Positions 31,434 to 40,349 of a DNA stretch of 40,349 nucleotides are shown here, one piece after another (within the stretch, counting starts at the first letter, position 1; each line of letters begins with the position of its first letter). The notes under the pieces were generated by a model that ran no database searches, was not told the DNA's origin, and worked only from the letters and a program-made list of their open reading frames with translations. Where the stretch lies: the IMG/VR virus record IMGVR_UViG_3300035670_000535, positions 1 through 40,349 of that record, one strand, 5' to 3'. This stretch comes from a virus. The translations under genes were made by a program, and so were the position numbers.

Positions 31434-31529
31434 TTAGCCTTCGCAACAATGGTGTTTCTTGCCGCAATGAGGGCAACGCCACCGGGTAGCGATGGGGTCA
31501 AAGTCTCGCTCGCAGTTGTCGCAGGTCAT
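31434..31529 (-). CDS. 31-residue zinc-ribbon protein
   Basis: ATG at 31529 overlaps the TGA of the upstream gene (ATGA). The product MTCDNCERDFD, then RWRCPHCGKKHHCC, has two CxxC pairs 14 residues apart plus extra Cys and His. The tight overlap and the motif make it very likely real. Role unknown; it lies between internal virion and scaffold genes. Confidence 0.65.
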   Translation of the reverse strand: MTCDNCERDFDPIATRWRCPHCGKKHHCCEG

Positions 31530-32404
31530 TGGCCGGTGGTGCGTAGACCGGAAAGACCAGTTTGTGTAGCGGCGAATCCACCGCCAGTCTCGAACTCTGC
31601 ACGGCGGCGGCGACGACGAGTAGCGATACGTTGTGCCGCTTCAGCGTTTAGGCCGAGGGTGCCGCTGATCTGTTCCTGCTGGGAGATGGCTTGTTCTCCG
31701 GGCATGATCGGCTGGAATAGTTCTTGCTGTTGCTGGATAGCGGCAAAGCCTTCTTGGGCTGTCTGGCGTGTGACACCTTGTGCGGCGAGAGCCTCTGCTT
31801 CTTGGGCAGTAAGGCCAATACCGGCTTGTCCTCGGGCTTGTGCGCCGATCTGGGCGGCCTGCACTCGACGGGTGAGGTCTTGCCCTGTCAGCCTCTTGCC
31901 CATAGCGTCTAACGCTTTGGTGGGGTCGAGGAAGTAGGCGGCGAGTTCACCCTCATTCACGCCGTAAAGATTCTTCAACTCTGCAACGGTGCCGGGATCT
32001 GCCTGTCGGACTGCCACATAGGCGGCCTGCGCCCGGTCACGGAGTTCGGAACGGGACACCTCGCCGCCGATGAACTTGGCGATGGAGGCTGGGTCGTCAT
32101 AGAACCCCGGTGGGAACCCGGAGTCACGGAGGTCTGACTGAAGTTCTTGCTCAAGGGCGATGTAACTGGAGTACGAATACTCCGTCTTGCCTTGGTCTCG
32201 AAGGATCTTGTTGCCAGCAAATCGTTCATCGAAGATCGTCTGGATAGCAGGGTCTTGCGATACGTAGTACGAAATGGTTGTTTCGTCCAAGATGACAGTT
32301 GGATCTGAAACCTTGGTATCGAAGAAAGCGAACACGGCCTGCTGTTGCTGGGGGTTCAACTTGAACCGGGCGATAGTTGCCTTGAGAACGTCTGATGCCG
32401 CCAT
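31526..32404 (-). CDS. Internal virion protein candidate (292 aa)
   Basis: The product is helical throughout, with a Gln-rich start (FKLNPQQQQAVFAFF) and an Ala/Gln-rich C-terminal half (LTAQEAEALAAQGVTRQTAQEG) ending in a poly-Arg patch (IATRRRRRRAEF) and a Gly/Thr tail. This composition is common in ejected internal proteins. It overlaps its upstream neighbour as TAATG. No enzymatic motif is seen. Confidence 0.5.
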   Translation of the reverse strand: MAASDVLKATIARFKLNPQQQQAVFAFFDTKVSDPTVILDETTISYYVSQDPAIQTIFDERFAGNKILRDQGKTEYSYSSYIALEQELQSDLRDSGFPPGFYDDPASIAKFIGGEVSRSELRDRAQAAYVAVRQADPGTVAELKNLYGVNEGELAAYFLDPTKALDAMGKRLTGQDLTRRVQAAQIGAQARGQAGIGLTAQEAEALAAQGVTRQTAQEGFAAIQQQQELFQPIMPGEQAISQQEQISGTLGLNAEAAQRIATRRRRRRAEFETGGGFAATQTGLSGLRTTGQ

Positions 32405-33462
32405 TAGCGCATACCTCCGAAGATCTTGTTCAACGTGTTAGCCGCCTGAGCGTACTCCCGGTAGGCGTTCTGTGTGTTCTGCCACTCAGGGCGTTTCCTC
32501 AAGAAACCGACCCACTCGGTAGAAGTCATCATCCGGGGCTTTGTCAGGTCACCGGCCGTGAACAAGTTGGAGTATGCCGGGCTAGTGAGGTCAATGTTGT
32601 CTACTGGAGTTTCTAATACCTCTGCATACAACTGCTTGTAGGGCGAAGTAATCTCGTCAAACGTATTGGTCTTAAGGCGTTCAGCGAGACCCGGGTAAAG
32701 AGTCTGCGCTGAAGACCGGGCATACTCATTGAACTGGTCTTGTGTCTTTGCATTCGTAGAGATCTGGTTCACCCAGTCATTAAGCGTTGCGTCATCGACA
32801 GGCACACCGAACTGCTTTGCGATTTTCCTAAGGTCAGTAGCGGTGACAGCAGAAATCGGCTGTGCAGGCGCACCTCCCGTGGCTACGCCGCCTCCTGATA
32901 AAGCAATGGCTTCAGATGCGGCGTATTCGTCCCATTGGTTCCCAGTCCAGCCGCTACGGGTTCCTTTTTCAGCGATAGTTTTGATCTGCTCTTCGCTAAC
33001 CGTAATACCCTTTTCAGAAAGGATACGGCGCACAACAGGGATACCCTGATCTACAAGACTTTGAGCCTGTGTCGGATCTGTTGTCTTAAGAACGTCATAG
33101 CGTTCCTGAGCATCGGTGCGAGTCTTAGCCCAGTCTGTGTTGTCGATGGCACGAATCAACTCATCGGCTGTCCATTGGTTGATAAAGCCCTGCTCAAAGA
33201 TCGGCTTCAGTTCTGGAATGTTGTACAAGTCTGCGGTAGACCCATACAGTTTCTTAGCCTCTTCCAAAAGCCGACCGGATAGGACAACTTCAGTACGTTG
33301 CGCTACGCCACGTGCATTCTGAACCTTGGCAAGACGGCCTTCATACCTCTTGGAATCCTTTTTGATCTTGCCGCCGTCAGTCAGGTAATCCTGAATCGAC
33401 GTGTAGTTCTTCTTCAGCCGCTTGTTGGTTTCCTCAAGAAACTGCTTATCGCTTTTAGCCAT
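32404..33462 (-). CDS. Internal virion protein candidate (352 aa)
   Basis: This helical protein contains two related segments: ADELIRAIDNTDWAKTRTDA (about 98-117) and TEWVGFLRKRPEWQNTQNA (about 318-336), each an acidic or hydrophobic helix followed by W and a T-containing helix. The internal duplication suggests repeating structural units. It is part of the block portal, 1575-aa protein, 286, 352, 292, scaffold, capsid. Confidence 0.5.
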   Translation of the reverse strand: MAKSDKQFLEETNKRLKKNYTSIQDYLTDGGKIKKDSKRYEGRLAKVQNARGVAQRTEVVLSGRLLEEAKKLYGSTADLYNIPELKPIFEQGFINQWTADELIRAIDNTDWAKTRTDAQERYDVLKTTDPTQAQSLVDQGIPVVRRILSEKGITVSEEQIKTIAEKGTRSGWTGNQWDEYAASEAIALSGGGVATGGAPAQPISAVTATDLRKIAKQFGVPVDDATLNDWVNQISTNAKTQDQFNEYARSSAQTLYPGLAERLKTNTFDEITSPYKQLYAEVLETPVDNIDLTSPAYSNLFTAGDLTKPRMMTSTEWVGFLRKRPEWQNTQNAYREYAQAANTLNKIFGGMR

Positions 33463-34322
33463 TAGATCTGGTACTTCTCCTTAATCGCCTCAAGGTAAGA
33501 GCCGAACTGGCGAGCGTTCGTTTCTTCAGGGAACATCTTGCCCAACTCCGATTCAGTAAATGCTTCCGGGCTGGGGGCGGCAATGACTTCCTGCTGGGTC
33601 TCGGAACCTGCGGCAAGACCGGCTTCTTTCTCTAGGTTGCGGTACATCTGAGCCAAACGGTTGAGATCTCCCTCCCCAAGATTTCTACCTAGGGTCTGCT
33701 TCGAGACACGGGAAATCACAGCCTTAATGTCTTTCTCATTCGACACTCGGTACTGTGTCAGTTGCCTTCCGCCACGACCTGCACCGACAGATGCGAGACG
33801 GATGAGTGCGGCATCGGTGTCTTCTCCGTAGCCGTTGGCCTGCTCCATCAAGTTCATGTATGCGGCTCGGGTAGCGTTGTCGGCCACTCCGGGAGCGTAG
33901 TTATCGCCCAATAGGCCAACAGAGTTCATAGCCCTCTGGAGACTAGACAGATCTTCTACTGAGAAACCGAAGATTTTGTCTTCGTCCCCTGAGTAATACT
34001 TAGGTTCAACGCCGGTCGAAGCCTGTTGCCCCTCACGTGGTCTCGGATAGAACTTGTATCCCTCATAGCGAACAAGGTTTCCGGTCTCGTCAAAGACCCT
34101 GCGGCCCTTAACACCGATGGCGTACTTGTATGTTTCACCGTCTTCTTCAACAAGAACACCGGGATTCTGGAGGGATGGCGAGATCTTGCTGTTTGACGAC
34201 CCGGGGGTGACGTTCGTTTTGGGGACAGTTGTGGTTGTTACACCATACTGGTTTGCCCCGGGGACGGTCGGTTGCGTAGCAGGGGGAGTCGTCGTGGTCG
34301 TGGTAGGTGGTGTCTCAGCCAT
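33462..34322 (-). CDS. Virion protein with peptidoglycan-binding-like segment
   Basis: The 286-residue product begins with a Thr/Pro-rich stretch (TTTTTTPPATQP), then a beta segment (KYAIGVKGRRVFDETGNLV). A segment SSLQRAMNSVGLLGDNYAPG, then VADNATRAAYMNLM (about 125-160), follows the pattern of peptidoglycan-binding domain 1. It could help the ejection machinery engage the cell wall. The start overlaps the upstream stop region by one base. Confidence 0.5.
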   Translation of the reverse strand: MAETPPTTTTTTPPATQPTVPGANQYGVTTTTVPKTNVTPGSSNSKISPSLQNPGVLVEEDGETYKYAIGVKGRRVFDETGNLVRYEGYKFYPRPREGQQASTGVEPKYYSGDEDKIFGFSVEDLSSLQRAMNSVGLLGDNYAPGVADNATRAAYMNLMEQANGYGEDTDAALIRLASVGAGRGGRQLTQYRVSNEKDIKAVISRVSKQTLGRNLGEGDLNRLAQMYRNLEKEAGLAAGSETQQEVIAAPSPEAFTESELGKMFPEETNARQFGSYLEAIKEKYQI

Positions 34323-37300
34323 CAGTCTTCTCCAGTATCGACAGAAATAAACTCCCTAGACAGAACATTCTGCCATAGGTTTAAGAAAGCAGGGTACTGT
34401 TCGGCCAGTCTTTCGCCTTCGTCCCACAGGGCGGCTCGCAAAGCGATGGCCGCACGGTTGGCAGTCATGGTCTTCCAGTTGTCTTGGTCGATCTTGGTGG
34501 TGTTGTCGATGATGTATTGGAGGTTCTGGTCACGGAAGTCCAGATACTCCTTGGCCGCCTTTACAACAGGGTTATCCTGCTGGTTCGGTTCGTCTACGAA
34601 ACGGCGAATCTGGAGGAACTGAACATCTCGTTCGTTCTTGGCTTGGGTGGCGGCCGAAGCACGATCCCAGTTCGGGTATGCGGCCTTAAGCCCCTGAGCC
34701 AAACGCTTCTTTTCTGCCTTAAGTGCGTTCTCCGCCTTCTTCGTTCCACGTTCGGCAGGAGGAATCGAGTCCTCGAAAAGCCTTACGTTACGGTTGAAGA
34801 TGAAGTTAGCGACCGCTGATTCGACTCTCTTGGCGAACTCTTTGGGATCTTTGTATCCGACATCTCCTGCGATCTTCTGAATGTTCCATACATCAGGGTC
34901 GAGTTGCCCAGACTTGGGTGAGAAATACCCACCAACATCCGGGTATTTGTCCACAACAGACTTGTTCTCACGGTACCAGTCGTAATACTCCTTGCTGGAG
35001 TTCGAGCCGGTGATGCTTCTCTCGGTGATCGGCTGGAGAAAAGCAACAATGTTTTCAGCACCGAACTCTTCTACAAACTGTTCGATCTTGTCTTGGTATT
35101 CCAACCCGAGTTTGTCGCCCTCTGTGTCGATCTGGTTCCACCGCTGGGACAGGACGCTGATAAGGACGTTGCCCTGCTTGGTCTTTGCAGACCATTGGGC
35201 AATAGGCGCACCGGGCATGAAGAGTCCAGCCCAGCCTGTCAAGCCCCAGATCTTGACACCGAGTTCTTTTGCGTCTGCCTGCCACTCTTCAAGAGAGTCA
35301 TACCCAGTCGGGCCTTGCTGGCCGGGCGTAACAGGGTCGTAATCCTTCACAGTTGCAGAGACCTGCAACGCACGGATGACCGCCTGCATGACCTTTTCAC
35401 GTTCATCCATCTTGGCGAACAGTTCAAGGCCGCTAGAACCAAGGATTCTCTGGACTTGTTCAGTCGCACCGGGTATCACATACTGCAAGATCGACGGGTC
35501 ACGAAGATCCGGCACCCCGTATGGAGCGATGATGTCACGAAGTTTGTCGAACTCTGCTGTTTCGGGGAGCATCTTCGTTACTGGTAGAGCCACAAACGGT
35601 GACAGACCCGGGTATGGGGTCGTAATCATGGAGAGGCTATTCAAGGTGTTGCCAAACTTGAAGTCCAAGCCCTGCTTTTTCCATTCCTTCAGGAATCCAC
35701 CCGGGGGTGCGAAGGCATACATTTCCTCTCCGGAAACTGGGTCACGGTACAGGAATGATTCCTTCTTGCCATCACCGTCGAGGTCAGATCCGAAGAACGT
35801 ATTGCTACGCAACTCTCCGATTACCTTGTCGGCACGGTGTAGAACCTTCGGGTTGGTCGCCAGTTTGAGAGCAGAGCCGGTGAGTTCCACGAACGCATCA
35901 AAGAACGGGAAGAGTTTGCGGTGAGTAGCCCCGAACTTGGTTTTACGGGAAGCATCGAACAGGGTTTCCTTGGTGTTGCGGATAGCGAAGAGTTCAGCCA
36001 ACTGCTCAACGTCATCCAAAGTCATTTCACCGGAGGCCGAATCGGCTAGTTCGATGATGTCGTCCTTGATCGTCTGGGCAAGTTTCGTGTCCTTGATGTT
36101 GTCCACAAGTTTCCGTGCTTCTGCTGGGTACATCATGGGGACAAGTTCGACAACACGTTGCCACTTTGACTGTGACCACAAAGGATTTCGAGCGAGTTTG
36201 TCTGACGATGCACCGTACAGGCCGTCCCAGAACAAACCGAGCAATGCGTCGTAGCGGTCGCTTATTCTGTCTTTTGCCGACTTGACGGTGAGTTCTGTGT
36301 CGAAGATCGAGGGAAAGTAGTTCACTCGGACAGGTGCGCTGGGGTCTTTTGAGTAGGTGTCCTTGATGTACTTCTTCAACAGTTTGTTGGGTTCGTACTT
36401 GGCTACCTGCTGTCCTTTTGTTGCTCGTTGGGCGACACTCTGGAAACCTTTGACACCGGAGAGCGCATCACCATTGAAGTCGTTTTTGACAACTGCTTCG
36501 AGAAGGTTCTGGTCGCCGTTGAAGGTGTAGATGTTTAGGTCGTCAAGGTTGCGTTGCACGAAGTTACGCACACCGTTGTAATCCCACACGTAGTCTGGGT
36601 CGAGGTTGCCGACTTCTGCACGGTACCTGTCGAGGAACTGCTTAAGGTCGCCGTTGGTGAATCGGCGTGTGATCTGGTCGATGCTCTGACCGTCTTGGAC
36701 TGCTTTGGCAAGTGAGCGGTAGTAGCCGTTTGAGGCACGTTCGGCAAGGCGTTGTGCCATTGCTTTCGACCATAGATCCGGGTCTACTGCTCGTTCGACA
36801 GAGATCAGGTTTCCTCGCTTGACCATCCCTGCGATGGCTCCGGGGTGGAGCATGAGATCTTGCGCTCGGCGTGGCATACCACGGAGAAGTGCGTCGTCAA
36901 TACCGGGAAGTAGTTTGGCGATGCGCTCATCCCATACGTCGAGCATCGCATTCAGTTTGTCTGATTCAGTCTGCGCCTCCGCAAGAAGGTCTACAATCCT
37001 GCGTCCTTTGTAGGTATCTTGGCCTGCCGCTTGGAGTGCTTCATACTTTCTCATGACACGACCAAGTTCATTGAGATCTGCCTCGATCTTGGCGGCTTTA
37101 CGGGTGGTCGTAACCATCCGGCCATAAACGTCAATGGTGTTCTTGTTTGTGAAGATCTGAGCGATGTACTGGAACGGGTGGTCAAAGATCCCTGATGCAG
37201 ATACTCGCAACATTTCTTCAGGCAACGTACGAAGAAGGTAGCGAGGACGAAGCAACACGTTCGGCTTCCAGACACGGGCTTGCAGATAATCCACCATGTC

Positions 37301-39049
37301 GCCGACTGCCTCGGTCGCTTTGACCGGCGTGTTCACAAGAAGTGCAGGTGCGGTCTCAACAATGATCTTTTCTCCGGTGTCCGGGTCTACTGCTGTTTCT
37401 ACGATCTTGCGGCGAGATGCTTCAAGACGTGAACGGATCGGGCCGAGACGGTCAGCAATAGTGCGGAGGTCTTCTGGGTCGATAAGAACCGGATTCACTT
37501 TGAGAATCTGTGACAAGAGAAGTGGGCCGTACCCACCGTTGGGGCCACCGATCAACCATTCGAGAGGAACAGAAGATCCGGCAGAGTCGGTGACATAACC
37601 GGAAACAGTCTCTTCGTAACGCTTGCGCCATGATGCTATGCGCTGGATCTCGTCGTCTGTGTAGTTCCACTTCTTCAACTGGGACTTCACAACCACGTTC
37701 TCGAACTTGTTGAGCCAGTCAAAGATGGCTTTGTCGTCTGTCCCGTTGAAGATCCGGAACAACTCGTTCATCAGTTCATCACGTGTGGCGAGATCAACTT
37801 CGAGAACACCCATCACCGAGTCAGCATTCTTGGTGGCTTTGATCGGGTTGTTCAATGGGAAGTCTGTTGATTCCGGAAGTGTGTCGAAGAACGGGCGGTA
37901 CCTGCCGGAGTTGCCCTTGATCGTTGCACCGACTTTGGTGACGATGGGGCGTGGGTCGATGCCGGGCATGATGCGAATGTGGGTCAGCGGATCTGGGCCG
38001 TACACAGCGTCATCGAAAGCGGCGACTACTTCATCGAGGGTTTGTGCTTCTTCGAGTCTTACGGCAGTACCCGGGGGGATCTGGCCGTTGGACTTGCGCC
38101 AGATGCTTACTGCGTCTCCAGAGTTGTCGCCAACGAATCCTTCGATCCATGTGCGTCCACGCTTCGTGATCTTGAATGCTTCCCAGTTGTTCGGGTTCAC
38201 GGTGCGGCGGCCGTTGTCGATAAGGCCAGCGGCGTTCAATACCAACTTGCCTTCCTCGGCCCCTTTCTCGATAATCCGGGCGGCTTTCTTCGAGAGTGTG
38301 GTGGTGACTTTTGCTCGCTTGCCTGCACGTGCGGCGGCTGTCAAAGGAACGACAACATCTCCGACTCGGGCTACTGCACCGGCAGGAATCCAGTTAGTCG
38401 GATCGGCACCGATAGTCCAACCTGCGTCGATACCACCAGAGACGATGTTGTAGGCGGTGGAGCCGGGTTCGATCACACCGTTGTCTGCGAGTTGGGCGGC
38501 GAACATACGGCCAACTGTGTAGGTGCTTCCGTACAGCGTTGGGTACAGTTCACGCTTCCGGTCGTTGATGTCTTTTACGGTGTCACCACCGGGGACGAAC
38601 CCTGTGCCGACATCTACCTTTTCTCCACCGGGGAGTGCATCGGCGATGATTTCTCCAGCCGTTGTGTTGCGTATGATCCCGACCAACTGTTCAAGGGTTG
38701 AGGCTTCAGCCTTCTTGAATCCCTTTGGCTTGGTGGGTGGGAGAACGGGGATAACAGCACGTGACAAGTATGGGTTGTTGTACGAGAACGCCATTGTGTT
38801 GTTCAGCACTTGCAACGGAAAGTCAAATGCTGTTGTTACACCGATGGTGGCGGCACGGGTCGCTTTCGAGATCGGCTGTACAACTTCTTTCGTTGCCGCT
38901 GTTGCGGCACGGCCAGCAGGCGTGTTATCGAAAATGGTTTCGCCGCCAGACTGGACAAGGTTGTAGAACGAATCGGTTACGTTGTCCCAGACATCGCCTG
39001 CGGCATCGAGACCTTCGTCTATCCAGTCAAACGGGTTCCATGAAACCAT
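34322..39049 (-). CDS. Giant internal virion/ejection protein (1575 aa)
   Basis: The longest gene, 12 percent of the genome, lies between the portal and the scaffold. The N-terminus is amphipathic (MVSWNPFDWIDEGLDAAGDV), followed by Ala/Thr-rich helices and small-residue hydrophobic stretches near 200-260, then long mixed helical regions. The C-terminal third is rich in charged helices. No RNA polymerase, lysozyme or protease motif was found by eye. Upstream placement relative to the capsid argues against a siphovirus tape measure; an ejected internal protein is favoured. Confidence 0.55.
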   Translation of the reverse strand: MVSWNPFDWIDEGLDAAGDVWDNVTDSFYNLVQSGGETIFDNTPAGRAATAATKEVVQPISKATRAATIGVTTAFDFPLQVLNNTMAFSYNNPYLSRAVIPVLPPTKPKGFKKAEASTLEQLVGIIRNTTAGEIIADALPGGEKVDVGTGFVPGGDTVKDINDRKRELYPTLYGSTYTVGRMFAAQLADNGVIEPGSTAYNIVSGGIDAGWTIGADPTNWIPAGAVARVGDVVVPLTAAARAGKRAKVTTTLSKKAARIIEKGAEEGKLVLNAAGLIDNGRRTVNPNNWEAFKITKRGRTWIEGFVGDNSGDAVSIWRKSNGQIPPGTAVRLEEAQTLDEVVAAFDDAVYGPDPLTHIRIMPGIDPRPIVTKVGATIKGNSGRYRPFFDTLPESTDFPLNNPIKATKNADSVMGVLEVDLATRDELMNELFRIFNGTDDKAIFDWLNKFENVVVKSQLKKWNYTDDEIQRIASWRKRYEETVSGYVTDSAGSSVPLEWLIGGPNGGYGPLLLSQILKVNPVLIDPEDLRTIADRLGPIRSRLEASRRKIVETAVDPDTGEKIIVETAPALLVNTPVKATEAVGDMVDYLQARVWKPNVLLRPRYLLRTLPEEMLRVSASGIFDHPFQYIAQIFTNKNTIDVYGRMVTTTRKAAKIEADLNELGRVMRKYEALQAAGQDTYKGRRIVDLLAEAQTESDKLNAMLDVWDERIAKLLPGIDDALLRGMPRRAQDLMLHPGAIAGMVKRGNLISVERAVDPDLWSKAMAQRLAERASNGYYRSLAKAVQDGQSIDQITRRFTNGDLKQFLDRYRAEVGNLDPDYVWDYNGVRNFVQRNLDDLNIYTFNGDQNLLEAVVKNDFNGDALSGVKGFQSVAQRATKGQQVAKYEPNKLLKKYIKDTYSKDPSAPVRVNYFPSIFDTELTVKSAKDRISDRYDALLGLFWDGLYGASSDKLARNPLWSQSKWQRVVELVPMMYPAEARKLVDNIKDTKLAQTIKDDIIELADSASGEMTLDDVEQLAELFAIRNTKETLFDASRKTKFGATHRKLFPFFDAFVELTGSALKLATNPKVLHRADKVIGELRSNTFFGSDLDGDGKKESFLYRDPVSGEEMYAFAPPGGFLKEWKKQGLDFKFGNTLNSLSMITTPYPGLSPFVALPVTKMLPETAEFDKLRDIIAPYGVPDLRDPSILQYVIPGATEQVQRILGSSGLELFAKMDEREKVMQAVIRALQVSATVKDYDPVTPGQQGPTGYDSLEEWQADAKELGVKIWGLTGWAGLFMPGAPIAQWSAKTKQGNVLISVLSQRWNQIDTEGDKLGLEYQDKIEQFVEEFGAENIVAFLQPITERSITGSNSSKEYYDWYRENKSVVDKYPDVGGYFSPKSGQLDPDVWNIQKIAGDVGYKDPKEFAKRVESAVANFIFNRNVRLFEDSIPPAERGTKKAENALKAEKKRLAQGLKAAYPNWDRASAATQAKNERDVQFLQIRRFVDEPNQQDNPVVKAAKEYLDFRDQNLQYIIDNTTKIDQDNWKTMTANRAAIALRAALWDEGERLAEQYPAFLNLWQNVLSREFISVDTGED

Positions 39050-39375
39050 TAGGCTTGGCCACCTTCCACACGGCGGAGCATTGCGTTCTTAAGACGCTGG
39101 TTGCGCCAACGGTCAGAAGGTGACAAACCGGCCTGTGCCATCTGCTCTGCGGCGTGGTCTGCTACTTCTGGCATCAGATAGTCAGCACCATTCAGGATCA
39201 GAGCGGCAGTCAGTTGAGGGTTCACCCAATGGTAGTGGGTGGCGGCATCTATCAACTTTTGTGCGGTGTCCTGAGAATACAAACTCTTGTAAGTATTTAT
39301 GCGTTCTGCACGGGCTTCTTCCCATGCGAGGACATCTTCAACTTTTGTAGGCAAGTCGTTAGTGACGAAAGGCAC
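39049..39375 (-). CDS. Small helical virion-operon protein
   Basis: The 108-residue product is helical (VEDVLAWEEARAERINTYKS; NPQLTAALILNGADYLMP; DHAAEQMAQAGLSPSDRWRN). It overlaps both neighbours by one base (TAATG type). It might be a packaging or internal-protein chaperone; no family is recognised. Confidence 0.55.
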   Translation of the reverse strand: MPFVTNDLPTKVEDVLAWEEARAERINTYKSLYSQDTAQKLIDAATHYHWVNPQLTAALILNGADYLMPEVADHAAEQMAQAGLSPSDRWRNQRLKNAMLRRVEGGQA

Positions 39376-39770
39376 TATGAACGCTCCAACTCTGAAAGGA
39401 ACATCAACAAAACAGGTGAGGGGTATGTGTCGGCGATAGCACGGACTCGTTCAACAAGGTCACGTTTCGATCCGATCTGGGGAACGGTCGGGCCGATACC
39501 GAGAACTTCGGGGCCGGGGCCGGGGCCAACCATCGAACCGAATGTTGCAGGTTCGTTTGGACGTTCCGTTGTGCGGCCGAAGTCACCGAGGGAACCGGGT
39601 GCAGGCATCGGGGCTGGGGCGACATCGGTCGGTGCTGAGGCGACAGGTACAGCGGCCTGTGCTTCCATCTGCTTTCCTGCTTCTCCGTATGTCTGGCCTG
39701 TTGCCGCCATCTTGGCGACTTTGCCACCCGGGTTACGAAGATCGGAACGGTTCGGGTACTGCTTTGCCAT
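39375..39770 (-). CDS. Pro/Ala-rich small protein after the portal
   Basis: The 131-residue product has a basic start (AKQYPNRSDLRNPGGKVAKM), a disordered Pro/Ala/Gly middle (about 40-90) and a C-terminal helix (SKRDLVERVRAIADTYPSP). It starts immediately after the portal stop, so it is in the portal operon. Function unknown. Confidence 0.55.
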   Translation of the reverse strand: MAKQYPNRSDLRNPGGKVAKMAATGQTYGEAGKQMEAQAAVPVASAPTDVAPAPMPAPGSLGDFGRTTERPNEPATFGSMVGPGPGPEVLGIGPTVPQIGSKRDLVERVRAIADTYPSPVLLMFLSELERS

Positions 39771-40349
39771 TTACGCCATTGCTCCCATTGGTGCGCCCCC
39801 CAGTTGTCCCAAGAGGGCTTCAAGTGACGGCGGCCCTGCCGGTGCGGCTGGCCCTGCCGGTTGTTCCATTCCCATCCCGGGCATCGAAAGTCCGGGCATT
39901 GTTTCGGGTGCGCCTGCCGGAGCCTGTTCGGCTTGACGTTCCTGCGCTCGACGCTGGGCGGCCATGATGGCTTCCGGCAACGACATCTTGTTCGACTGCA
40001 CTTGTGCGGCGATAAACGCCAGATCGTCTGGCTGGTATGGCCCGTTCGGGTCTGCGGCCTGTGCCTGAATCGAAGAAAGAAGTGCCGCTTCGATTCCTTC
40101 TGCAACGATGCGATCCTTTTCCAACTCGGGGTCGGCGATCAGCGGATCTGCTTCACGAGCGGATTCTTTCGACATAAGACCGGTGCCGAGACGCTGGCCA
40201 AGGCCGATGACGAGACTGTTCACGTCTGAACCTGCGGCTGAGTAGGCGACATAGTGGAAGTCTGTTTCCCACAGTTTGTTCGGGGTGTAATCCTTGACAC
40301 CGCCGCCCATGCCGGGGATGAAGAACGACTTGGATGCGTTACCCCAATA
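39764..40349. repeat. Imperfect terminal repeat, right copy
   Basis: The right-hand counterpart of 1-586, differing at about 25 positions concentrated at 39891-40239. Almost all differences are at third codon positions of the portal gene. Confidence 0.9.
39771..40349 (-). CDS. Portal protein, variant 3' part (cut by window end)
   Basis: This is the last 192 codons or so of the portal gene in a second version. It matches the C-terminus of the product at 8-1792 with a single Arg-to-Lys change. The frame runs off the window at 40349. It is the contig's redundant end, not a second portal gene. Confidence 0.9.
   Translation of the reverse strand, partial: YWGNASKSFFIPGMGGGVKDYTPNKLWETDFHYVAYSAAGSDVNSLVIGLGQRLGTGLMSKESAREADPLIADPELEKDRIVAEGIEAALLSSIQAQAADPNGPYQPDDLAFIAAQVQSNKMSLPEAIMAAQRRAQERQAEQAPAGAPETMPGLSMPGMGMEQPAGPAAPAGPPSLEALLGQLGGAPMGAMA

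Overview
The window is a nearly complete tailed-phage genome assembled as a circle. The first 586 bases recur, imperfectly, as the last 586, so the repeat unit is about 39.76 kb. An actinobacterial host is likely: there is a WhiB-type iron-sulfur regulator, clear TTGACA-N17-TAnnnT promoters, many GTG starts, a Thr-rich secreted protein, and sites resembling actinobacterial parS and CRP/GlxR operators. The virion genes fit a short-tailed phage: terminase, portal, three mid-size and one 1575-residue internal-virion-like protein, scaffold, N4-gp56-like capsid, two tail-tube or nozzle-like proteins and two collar-domain fibres. I see no tape-measure-type gene downstream of the capsid. There is no integrase, no evident repressor, and no DNA polymerase, primase or helicase, so a lytic phage depending on the host replisome is likely.

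Layout. A 959-base non-coding divergent region (4559-5517) holds DnaA-box-like sequence, an A/C-skewed tract, a 15/16 parS match, a CRP-type palindrome and a rightward promoter. To its right, 5518-9769 on the plus strand carries a SprT-like metalloprotease followed by about a dozen tiny, mostly unknown genes, with two further promoters and two tRNA T-arm/acceptor-like minihelices, closed by a strong hairpin terminator. All other genes but one lie on the minus strand. Reading leftward from 4558 and around the circle they are: an unknown basic protein, terminase, portal, internal virion proteins, scaffold, capsid, glycosyltransferases, fibres and tail proteins, a membrane-protein-rich lysis cassette (16855-19523), a recombination module (YqaJ-type exonuclease plus annealing protein, with its own promoter and operator at 16257-16327), small genes with two PD-(D/E)XK nucleases, a secreted lysozyme-like enzyme overlapped by an HNH endonuclease, SSB, small genes and WhiB. 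The exception is a plus-strand glycosyltransferase at 28471-29211.

The most unusual features are regulatory. A CTTAAG motif (full palindrome near CTGTCTTAAGACAG) is about threefold over-represented and concentrated at gene junctions, often as CTTAAGAC directly before the start codon with the upstream stop TAA inside it. Two minihelices resembling tRNA 3' halves punctuate the early operon. Two almost identical CRP-type operators sit 25-26 bases upstream of the -35 boxes of the early and recombination promoters. All functions are inferred from sequence reading alone; no database search was run.
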